Shown: piece after piece, positions 41,154 through 47,757 of the stretch | Numbering within the stretch: position 1 is the first letter of the stretch | Layout of the letters: each line of letters starts with the position of its first letter | Position numbers and translations under genes: made by a program | Source of the DNA: Abiotrophia defectiva_A | GTDB lineage: Bacteria > Bacillota > Bacilli > Lactobacillales > Aerococcaceae | DNA length: 47,757 nt | Assembly (NCBI GenBank): GCA_963546405.1 | Contig: CAUUNL010000004.1 | Span: 1-47,757, forward strand | Reading direction: 5' to 3' | The notes under the pieces: model-generated | What the model was told of the DNA's origin: nothing | Seen by the model: only the letters and a program-made list of their open reading frames with translations | Databases searched by the model: none

Positions 41154-43007
41154 CTAATTCAGATTGGAACCATCTATTTTTGTTTGGAACAGCACAATTA
41201 GCCCTAGTAAGGTGAAGAGTATGGAGAGGACCTGAGAGCTAACACTTGATAGGTCCCCAGTCTCGGGGAGTTTAGCTGAAATCTGCTTACTTCCTTCTGC
41301 TCCACCAATTAGCTGTTGGTTTTCAGAGGAGCTAAACAATTCTTTCGAGCTGGTGTCTGCTGTCAAAGTGCTGGGTTCATTCTGGCTTGTTTCTAGTTCT
41401 GGACGGTTAAATTGTTGATTTGCCGCCATCAAATCGCCTAATTGGAGCAGGTAACGGTCATTTCCTATGGCAGCATTAAACTGAATGCCTAAAGGAAGGC
41501 CAGATTTGGTGACTAAAGCAGGGAGACTCAGGGCAGGCTCACCTGTCAAATTGGCGAATTGTGTGTAAGGCGTAAGGGCCAGAGATGGTAGCCAATGATC
41601 ATAAATCAGTTGCATTTTGGCCTCGTGGCTCAAATTCTCTGAATTCTTAATCAGTTCAAGGTGCTGGTCAGACACTAGAGCTTGATCAATGCGAGGAGCG
41701 GTGTAGGCCGTTGTCGGTGTTAAGAAAAGAGGATAGCGTTGGTGGAAATCAGCCATGGTTTGACGGACTTGCTGGATGCGAGCCCAGGCCTGATTCACTT
41801 CTTCCTTGGTCATGGTCTTGCTTGCCTGATAGAGTAGCCAGCTAGTAGGGTCTACATCATCATAGCGTAGCTCTCGTTTGAGCTTGGTCTTGGCTAGATA
41901 ACCTACTACACCCATTTGGCTAGCATTGATTGTATAGTAATCCTTCATTAATTGGACACCATCAAAGGGCCAGTTTACTTCTTCCAAACGGAAACCTTTG
42001 CCTCGCAAAAAGGCTACGGTTCGCTCAACTGCCAGTTGAGCCTCGGGGCTGACTTGCGTTCCAACGGGAGATAAGCTGGTATAGCCAATTGCTAGTCGTT
42101 TTAACTCTGCTTCAGTCAAGGCTTGAGCCAAGGAAGCATCCGGTTTCTTCATCGCTTCAAACAAGCTCTTGGTATCTTCCATGGTTTTGGTCATCATAAA
42201 ATGGGCCACTGTATTTTTGTCGATGGAGGCATTGCCCACTATGACGCCACGACTAGGCTTAAGGCCAATAAGGCCATTCCAGGAAGCCGGAATACGAATG
42301 GAGCCGCCCGCATCACTACCGGTTGCAGTTGGGGTCATGCCAGCGGCTGTAGCTGCACCAGAACCACCGCTGGAACCGCCTGCCTGATGGTCAGGGTTCC
42401 AGGGGCTGCCAGTAGGGCCATAGAGTTTAGAGTCTGTAATGTTTTTTAGGCCCATTTCAGGATAGTTAGTTTGGCCGATGAGGATAAAGCCTAAGTCTTG
42501 CAGGGACTTGACGAAGGGGCTGGTCGAGCCTGCTTTTTGGTTGGCTAAGAAGTTGAGACCATTGGAATTGGGCATACCCTTAATGGTGTGGCCTAACCCT
42601 TTTACCAATAAGGGGACGCCTAAGAAGGGTTGGCCTTGATCTTTGATTTGTCTGGCTTCAGCCAAGGCTTCTTCAGCTCTTAGGCTAATAACCGCATGCA
42701 GGGCAGGGTCTTTTTCCTTAATAGTGGCTAGGGCAAAATTTACCAATTCTTCACTTGTGACTTTACCAGAGCGGACCCATTCAGCCTGTTGACTAGCGTC
42801 AGCCGCTTGGTAAGCAGCAAGGTCTATTTTGGCTTCTGCTTGATCACTAGCTTGACTGGCTGATTCATCGTCTCTTGAGGATACTTGACTGCTTTCGATG
42901 TCGGAACTAGAAACGTCTTGTGCCCAGGCAATCGGATGGCCAGCGCTTGTTAGCAACCATAGGGATAATAGGGCCAGTAAGCGCGTCTTAATTTTCTGTT
43001 TTAACAT
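41154..43007 (-). CDS. Cell-wall-anchored (LPETG) amidase-signature hydrolase
   Basis: A 617-residue surface enzyme. A Sec signal peptide (about 1-29, ending AWA) is followed by a Ser/Asp-rich stalk (30-60). The amidase signature domain (about 80-530) carries the catalytic Lys K136 (VPLLVKG), the cis-Ser in GGSSGGSG (S212/S213) and the nucleophile S236 in SDAGGSIRIP. The C-terminus is a sortase signal: LPETG at 580-584, a hydrophobic stretch and a short tail with one Lys. The substrate may be an extracellular amide or a peptidoglycan amide; this cannot be told. The start is preceded by AAAGGA on the minus strand. It stands alone and is divergent from pheST. Confidence 0.93.
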   Translation of the reverse strand: MLKQKIKTRLLALLSLWLLTSAGHPIAWAQDVSSSDIESSQVSSRDDESASQASDQAEAKIDLAAYQAADASQQAEWVRSGKVTSEELVNFALATIKEKDPALHAVISLRAEEALAEARQIKDQGQPFLGVPLLVKGLGHTIKGMPNSNGLNFLANQKAGSTSPFVKSLQDLGFILIGQTNYPEMGLKNITDSKLYGPTGSPWNPDHQAGGSSGGSGAATAAGMTPTATGSDAGGSIRIPASWNGLIGLKPSRGVIVGNASIDKNTVAHFMMTKTMEDTKSLFEAMKKPDASLAQALTEAELKRLAIGYTSLSPVGTQVSPEAQLAVERTVAFLRGKGFRLEEVNWPFDGVQLMKDYYTINASQMGVVGYLAKTKLKRELRYDDVDPTSWLLYQASKTMTKEEVNQAWARIQQVRQTMADFHQRYPLFLTPTTAYTAPRIDQALVSDQHLELIKNSENLSHEAKMQLIYDHWLPSLALTPYTQFANLTGEPALSLPALVTKSGLPLGIQFNAAIGNDRYLLQLGDLMAANQQFNRPELETSQNEPSTLTADTSSKELFSSSENQQLIGGAEGSKQISAKLPETGDLSSVSSQVLSILFTLLGLIVLFQTKIDGSNLN

Positions 43008-43202
43008 TTTCTACACATCCTTTCATAACTTGCCAGTTTATTATACGCCTTCTCTTAAGCGCTTCCTATACCCTTAGTCATTTAAGCCACTAAAAAAACA
43101 TCATCATTCGCCATTTGACTCCATGAGGGGAGAGCAAAGGAAAGAAAAGTGAACATTTGCGAATAATATGACTTGAAGCCCTACCTAACTATCTATCCTC
43201 TG

Positions 43203-43231
43203 TTGACTATGCATTTGCTTTAAGCTATACT
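43203..43231 (+). promoter_or_regulatory. Promoter of the pheST T-box leader
   Basis: TTGACT, a 17-nt spacer, then TATACT. The 195 bp between the amidase start and this promoter (43008-43202) show no gene and no clear element. Confidence 0.8.
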
Positions 43232-43263
43232 AGTAGCTATCACAGATGATACATAAAGCAATG

Positions 43264-43500
43264 AGGAAATCCGTTAAGTTCGCACAAGTCAGGGAGGCAC
43301 TTCACCGACTGCAAGGGTGCCAAAGGTAAGCCGAACTTAGCTTTCAATTTCTTAGCTTGACCGTTAAGTTTTTAGTCAATAGAAATGAACAGGTCACCGC
43401 CCGCCACGGTTAAGGGCGTCAAGTGCTCGAAGAACTAGCTTTTTCGAGAACGAGGGTGGTACCACGGTAGCTCGTCCCTTATAGGGGCGGGCTATTTTTT
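43264..43500 (+). promoter_or_regulatory. T-box leader (phenylalanine) controlling pheST
   Basis: The stem I base is AGGAAAT (43264-43270) with ATTTCTT (43347-43353). The specifier TTC (43343-43345, Phe) is followed by A. The T-box core GGGTGGTACCACG is at 43454-43466. The terminator stem (about 43469-43494) pairs TAGCTCGTCCC with GGGGCGGGCTA and is followed by a T run. Confidence 0.95.
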
Positions 43501-43544
43501 ATTAACTTGTTTCATCTGAAATAATGATAAAGGAGTCTTGCACC

Positions 43545-44606
43545 ATGTCAGATATCAATACGCATATTGAGGCCTTAGAAGCCTTGCGTCAACAAGCGAT
43601 TCCGCAATTAGAAGCAACTGAATCCATCAAGGATTTAGAGAAAGTTCGCCTAGATTACCTGGGTAAGAAAGGTCGTTTTGCGGCGGTTGCGCAAGCCATG
43701 CGCGACCTATCAGCAGAAGATCGGCCTAAATTAGGTCAGGTTATGAACCAAGTGAAGTCAGCTTTCGAAGAAATGTTGGAAAGCCGCCGCCACAAGTTAG
43801 AAGAATTGGCCCTGGAAGCTAAATTAGCTCTGGAGACAGTGGATGTGACCTTACCAGGTCGCAAGCCAGCTGGGGGCGCCCGCCACATTATTACCCAAAC
43901 CATGGAAGAGATTGAAGACCTATTTATCGGCATGGGCTATCAGGTCGTGGAAGGTCCAGAAGTAGAGTTGGACCACTATAACTTCGAAATGATGAACCTG
44001 CCTAAGACCCACCCAGCTCGCGATATGCAGGATACATTCTATATTGACAGCGAAGTCTTGTTGCGGACCCACACTTCGCCAGTTCAAGCCCGGACCATGG
44101 AAAAACACGATTTCAGTCAAGGGCCATTGAAGATGATCTCGCCGGGTAAGGTCTTTCGTCGCGATAGCGATGATGCGACTCACTCCCACCAATTCCACCA
44201 AATTGAAGGGTTAGTCGTAGACAAACATGTGACCATGGCCGACCTTAAGGGGACGCTTCAAGCCTTTGCCCGCACACTTTTTGGGGCCGAACGTGAAATC
44301 CGTCTTCGTCCATCCTACTTCCCATTCACCGAGCCATCAGTTGAAGTAGACGTAAGCTGCTTCAAGTGTGGCGGGGATGGCTGTAATGTCTGCAAACATA
44401 CTGGCTGGATTGAAATTCTAGGGGCTGGTATGGTCCATCCAAATGTCTTGGAAATGGCCGGCATTGATTCAACTGTATATTCCGGCTTTGCCTTCGGGTT
44501 AGGCCCTGACCGGGTGGCCATGTTGAAATATAACATTGACGATATTCGTCACTTCTATCAAAATGACTTGCGCTTCTTAAGCCAGTTCAAAGGAGGTCAG
44601 AACTAA
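43545..44606 (+). CDS. pheS: Phenylalanyl-tRNA synthetase alpha subunit
   Basis: The catalytic subunit of the alpha2-beta2 enzyme. The 353 residues begin with an N-terminal coiled coil (about 1-85). The class II core follows, with motif 2 region GKVFRRDSDDATHSHQFHQIEG and motif 3 FGLGPDRVAMLKY near the end. TSPVQARTM also fits. The start at 43545 follows AAAGGAG by 10 nt; an in-frame ATG at 43524 lacks this site. Its stop codon overlaps the pheT start by 1 nt. Confidence 0.97.
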   Translation: MSDINTHIEALEALRQQAIPQLEATESIKDLEKVRLDYLGKKGRFAAVAQAMRDLSAEDRPKLGQVMNQVKSAFEEMLESRRHKLEELALEAKLALETVDVTLPGRKPAGGARHIITQTMEEIEDLFIGMGYQVVEGPEVELDHYNFEMMNLPKTHPARDMQDTFYIDSEVLLRTHTSPVQARTMEKHDFSQGPLKMISPGKVFRRDSDDATHSHQFHQIEGLVVDKHVTMADLKGTLQAFARTLFGAEREIRLRPSYFPFTEPSVEVDVSCFKCGGDGCNVCKHTGWIEILGAGMVHPNVLEMAGIDSTVYSGFAFGLGPDRVAMLKYNIDDIRHFYQNDLRFLSQFKGGQN

Positions 44607-47032
44607 TGTATTTATCATTCGAATGGCTCAATGATTATTTAGACTTAACAGGTTTGACAGGGGAAGCCCTAGCCGATCGTATGTCCCGGACCGGGATTGA
44701 AATCGAAGCAGTTGAAAACTATGGGGCTGAATTATCTGGTTTAGTGGTTGGACAAGTTTTGTCAGTTGAAGACCACGCTGATAGTGATCATCTCCATGTC
44801 TGCCAAGTGACTGTAGGCGATCAGGAGCCCCTGCAAATTGTCTGTGGGGCACCCAATGTGGTGGCTGGTGCTAAAGTTATTGTGGCCACTATTGGGGCTC
44901 GTTTAGCCGGTGGCTTGAAAATTAAGAAGGGCAAACTACGTGGGGTCGAATCCCATGGGATGTTATGTGCCCTCCAGGAACTAGGCTTCCCTGATAGCGT
45001 GGTGCCAAAAGTCTATGCAGATGGTCTCTTCCTCTTGCCAGCAGATGCACCAGTCGGTGCAGATGTGGTGGAATATCTCAAGTTAGACGATCCAATCTTA
45101 GAACTATCCATTACACCTAACCGGGCAGATGCGCTCTCTATGCGCGGGGCAGCCTATGAAGTAGGGGCCATTATCGACCAGATACCTAACTTCGATAATA
45201 TTCATCGCCAAGCGACACAAGCCGCTGATGCAGCTCTCTTGTCTGATGTGACGGTAAAAATTTCAGATAGCGACTTGTCTGCTTGCTACCAAGCTCGAGT
45301 GATTGATCAAGTGGAGATTAAGGAAAGCCCACTTTGGTTGCAAATGCGCCTGATGAAAGCAGGAGTTCGTCCGCATAACAATATCGTGGACATCACCAAC
45401 TACTTCCTCATGCTTTACGGCCAACCACTTCATGCCTTTGACTATGATACTTTAGAGCACAAGGCCTTAGGTGTTCGCCCAGCCCGTGAGGGCGAGGTGC
45501 TTGTGACCCTAGATGGTAGCGAGCGCCACTTGTCAGCAAACGACCTGGTCATCACCGACCAAGACCGGGCGATTGCACTGGCCGGGGTAATGGGGGGCTT
45601 AGACACAGAAGTGACCGACAAGACCCGCCGCGTCCTCTTAGAATCAGCCGTCTTCAATCCAATTGCTATTCGTCAAACTTCTAAGAAATTCAATCTTCGT
45701 TCTGAATCTAGCATGCGTTTTGAAAAAGGCATTAACCATGCGACTATCAGCGAAGCGGGACAGGAAGCCGCTAACTGGATGGCCTACTATAGTGGTGGCC
45801 AAGTGGTGCCAGGTCTAGTCGAAGAGAATCATTTGGATTTGAACCCAGTGGAAGTCACCGTCCCTTATCGTGCAATTCAAGATAAGATTGGGATTGACTT
45901 GAGTCATGAAGAGTTGAGTCATATCTTCCGTCGTCTTGGTTTTGATTTAGCTCTAGGGGAAGATAGCTTCACCGTGACTGTGCCTAAACGTCGTTGGGAT
46001 ATCAGCATTGAAGCCGACATTTTAGAAGAGGTAGCCCGAATTTATGGCTATGATAACCTGCCAACAACCTTGCCGGTAGTGCCAAGTACACCAGGGCATC
46101 TCAATGCCAAACAAAAACTGGTGCGTCAGACTCGAAGTATCTTGGAAGGCCTGGGCCTCAACCAAGTCATCAGCTATGTGCTGACTTCACCTAAGCAAGC
46201 CGACTTGATGAAGTCGAAAGACTACCCAGTAGTCGCTTTGGACTTCCCAATGAGTGAAGACCGTTCTGTCTTGCGTCAGAGCCTCTTCCCAGCTCTCTTA
46301 GAAATCGCCAAGTACAATGCTGCGCGTCAGAATCCAAGTTTGGCCTTTTATGAGACAGGTAAAGTCTTCTATGGTCAAGGCAGCAATGTCCAACCACTCG
46401 AACAAGAACGTCTAGCCATTCTCTTATCAGGGATTAAGGAAAGTAAGTCCTGGTATGGGCCAGCTCAATCCTATGATTTCTTCGACCTCAAAGGTGCTCT
46501 TGAAGGCTACTTGGCAGCCATCCGCTTAGATAAGCAAGTTAGCTTCCAGGCTGTATCCAGCTACCCTGAGCTCCATCCAGGTCGGACAGCCCAAGTTCTT
46601 CTAGGTGACCAAGTCATTGGGGTTATGGGACAAATCCATCCAGTCTTAGCTAAATCTTACGACTTGGATGAAGCCAGCTTCTTTGCTGAATTAGACTTTG
46701 ATGCTATTTTAGCAGCTCAACGTCCAGCCTTGGTTCAACGTCCAATTCCTAAGTATCCTTCTACTTCACGAGACTTAGCTCTCTTAGTAGATTTAGCGCA
46801 AGACCAAGCAGGCCTAGCTCAGCTTATGAAGCAACATGGTGGGGAAAACTTAGTGTCGGTTGAGCTCTTCGACTTATTCATTAACCTTGACCTCTTCCGA
46901 GGTAAGAAGTCGCTAGCCTACCGTTTAATCTTCCAAAATCCAGATAAGACCTTAACAGACGAGGATGTTCAATCCGCTATGGATCGGATTAGAGCTGCTC
47001 TCGAGACAGTGTCAGGTTTAGAAATTCGTTAA
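44606..47032 (+). CDS. pheT: Phenylalanyl-tRNA synthetase beta subunit
   Basis: The tRNA-binding and editing subunit, 808 residues, full length. In order: an EMAP/tRNA-binding domain (about 40-150, with VCGAPNVVAGAKVIVATIGARL), the B3/B4 editing domain (about 210-385, with PHNNIVDITNYFLMLYGQPLHAFD), the B5 domain (about 405-475), a catalytic-like domain, and the C-terminal FDX-ACB domain (about 710-805, with PKYPSTSRDLALLVD). The start overlaps the pheS stop (TAATG), and AGGAGG lies 9 nt before it. It is co-transcribed with pheS under the Phe T-box. Confidence 0.97.
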   Translation: MYLSFEWLNDYLDLTGLTGEALADRMSRTGIEIEAVENYGAELSGLVVGQVLSVEDHADSDHLHVCQVTVGDQEPLQIVCGAPNVVAGAKVIVATIGARLAGGLKIKKGKLRGVESHGMLCALQELGFPDSVVPKVYADGLFLLPADAPVGADVVEYLKLDDPILELSITPNRADALSMRGAAYEVGAIIDQIPNFDNIHRQATQAADAALLSDVTVKISDSDLSACYQARVIDQVEIKESPLWLQMRLMKAGVRPHNNIVDITNYFLMLYGQPLHAFDYDTLEHKALGVRPAREGEVLVTLDGSERHLSANDLVITDQDRAIALAGVMGGLDTEVTDKTRRVLLESAVFNPIAIRQTSKKFNLRSESSMRFEKGINHATISEAGQEAANWMAYYSGGQVVPGLVEENHLDLNPVEVTVPYRAIQDKIGIDLSHEELSHIFRRLGFDLALGEDSFTVTVPKRRWDISIEADILEEVARIYGYDNLPTTLPVVPSTPGHLNAKQKLVRQTRSILEGLGLNQVISYVLTSPKQADLMKSKDYPVVALDFPMSEDRSVLRQSLFPALLEIAKYNAARQNPSLAFYETGKVFYGQGSNVQPLEQERLAILLSGIKESKSWYGPAQSYDFFDLKGALEGYLAAIRLDKQVSFQAVSSYPELHPGRTAQVLLGDQVIGVMGQIHPVLAKSYDLDEASFFAELDFDAILAAQRPALVQRPIPKYPSTSRDLALLVDLAQDQAGLAQLMKQHGGENLVSVELFDLFINLDLFRGKKSLAYRLIFQNPDKTLTDEDVQSAMDRIRAALETVSGLEIR

Positions 47033-47039
47033 GCCTATG

Positions 47040-47071
47040 AGAGACTAGAAGACACTTCTAGTCTCTTTATT
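47040..47071 (+). terminator. Terminator of pheST
   Basis: AGAGACTAGAAG and CTTCTAGTCTCT with loop ACA, followed by TTATTTT. Confidence 0.9.
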
Positions 47072-47149
47072 TTGGCCTGGGCTTTTCATTTAGCAGGCGA
47101 GAAGGTATACTGTAGCTATGTATAAATAAAGATTAGGAGGCCATGTGGC

Positions 47150-47680
47150 ATGAGGCGAGAGCGGATATTAAAAGCGTTTGGGGTAGGTTTGTTGCCCCTA
47201 GTAGGGCTAGCAGTCCTACTGGAAAAACCCCTTTGGTGGGGGAGTGTGACCTTATTTGTCGCGCTCCTAGCCTTGGCTGTCTTTCTCTTCCGGCAATCGG
47301 ATCAGCTTGCCACCACAAGTCAAGAAATCATCGCGGCTTCCATCAGCAACTGGTTTCTGATTTTAGCAGCCTTCTATCTGAGCCCTGACAACTGGCTACT
47401 AGCGGGTCATAGTATTAGTCGTATTTGGGGTTTGGTTCTTGTAGCCTTAGTCCATCTGGGAGTCTTGGTCCTGCACGTGACCAGTCGCCAAGTTAGTCGC
47501 CAAACCGCTCGTCAAGTCATGGTGATTAGCTTAGGCTATGTAACCATTATGGGATTGCTTGTGGCAGGCCTTCTGGCTATGGGGCTAGCGTCTGTCATTC
47601 CTGTCTGCCTCTTGTTAGCTTCCATGATCTACTTCCTGCTTACTTTGTCTTACTTAAGTAAGAGAGCTGAAGGTAAATAA
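47150..47680 (+). CDS. Polytopic membrane protein of unknown function
   Basis: A 176-residue protein with about five membrane segments: near 8-24, 28-48, 62-78, 88-108 and 122-168. Short polar loops carry RQSDQLATTSQE and TSRQVSRQTARQ. It is not recognised. The start at 47150 has AGGAGG 9 nt upstream. A weak promoter (TTTTCA at 47083 with TATACT at 47106) may drive it. It is a single gene with its own terminator. Confidence 0.75.
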   Translation: MRRERILKAFGVGLLPLVGLAVLLEKPLWWGSVTLFVALLALAVFLFRQSDQLATTSQEIIAASISNWFLILAAFYLSPDNWLLAGHSISRIWGLVLVALVHLGVLVLHVTSRQVSRQTARQVMVISLGYVTIMGLLVAGLLAMGLASVIPVCLLLASMIYFLLTLSYLSKRAEGK

Positions 47681-47685
47681 AGCAG

Positions 47686-47715
47686 AAACCGCTCGTGCTT
47701 ACGAGCGGTTTTTGA
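47686..47715 (+). terminator. Terminator of the last membrane protein gene
   Basis: AAACCGCTCGT and ACGAGCGGTTT with a 4-nt loop, followed by a T run. Confidence 0.92.
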
Positions 47716-47724
47716 TTTTTCTTT

Positions 47725-47755
47725 CCCTATTTATCTATTACATAGATAAATAGGG
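47725..47755. repeat. Perfect palindrome, 14-bp arms, 3-nt loop
   Basis: Arms CCCTATTTATCTAT and ATAGATAAATAGGG separated by TAC. It lies about 10 bp beyond a terminator at the window edge and has the same ends as the element at 5280. Its function is unknown. Confidence 0.75.
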
Positions 47756-47757
47756 TA

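Overview
The window looks like a chromosomal segment of a low-to-mid GC Gram-positive coccus of the order Lactobacillales, probably the Aerococcaceae/Abiotrophia neighbourhood; the family-level placement is inference. Supporting signs are strong AGGAGG-type ribosome binding sites, T-box leaders on three aminoacyl-tRNA synthetase genes, a CIRCE operator before groESL, an S-MK (SAM-III) riboswitch on metK (known essentially only from Lactobacillales), LPXTG anchoring, and a LysM autolysin. No rRNA, tRNA, CRISPR array, insertion sequence, prophage or transposase was seen. Gene density is high and most genes end in a clear intrinsic terminator.

Layout. 1-2.8 kb: D-Ala-D-Ala carboxypeptidase (-), a small unknown (-), an aromatic-acid-exporter-like membrane protein (+). 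2.8-8.7 kb: T-box/thrS, an O-antigen-ligase-like membrane protein, CIRCE/groES-groEL. 8.9-12.4 kb: an unknown secreted protein, an unknown membrane protein and convergent uvrC. 12.5-19.3 kb: a CAP-like secreted protein, an alpha/beta hydrolase (lysophospholipase type), a thiolase, a DegV fatty-acid-binding protein, a phosphatidyltransferase homologue that has lost its catalytic motif, two small AT-rich unknowns, and a UbiA-like membrane protein (-) lacking the usual Asp-rich motifs. 19.4-23.4 kb: S-MK box/metK, convergent mnmM (ytqB), and a glucosaminidase with six LysM domains. 23.4-32.4 kb: a Leu T-box in front of an apparently continuous five-gene operon, leuS - flippase with a huge acidic N-terminal extension - RsuA-type pseudouridine synthase - pepV - TrmH-type methyltransferase. 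32.6-38.4 kb: a sucrose/fructo-oligosaccharide utilisation locus (LacI regulator, solute-binding protein, two permeases, GH32 hydrolase) with two identical operators and a cre-like site. 38.6-41 kb: a small helical protein coupled to an atypical P1B-type ATPase. 41.1-43 kb: an LPETG-anchored amidase (-). 43.2-47 kb: Phe T-box/pheS-pheT. The last gene is an unknown membrane protein.

How the genes fit together. Much of the window is translation and housekeeping under amino-acid or SAM sensing (thrS, leuS, pheST, metK). The sugar locus imports an unphosphorylated sucrose-type sugar with an ABC transporter that has no ATPase gene of its own here, then hydrolyses it in the cytoplasm. Cell-envelope functions recur: carboxypeptidase, glucosaminidase, flippase, LPXTG amidase and O-antigen-ligase-like protein.

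The best candidates for under-described biology are: (i) the small protein plus non-CPx P-type ATPase pair at 38.6-41 kb; (ii) the phosphatidyltransferase homologue and the UbiA-like protein, both apparently lacking catalytic residues, lying within 2.6 kb; (iii) the roughly 575-residue acidic extension on the flippase inside the leucine T-box operon; (iv) a solute-binding protein with no cysteine for lipid anchoring; and (v) long perfect palindromes with related ends placed just beyond terminators.
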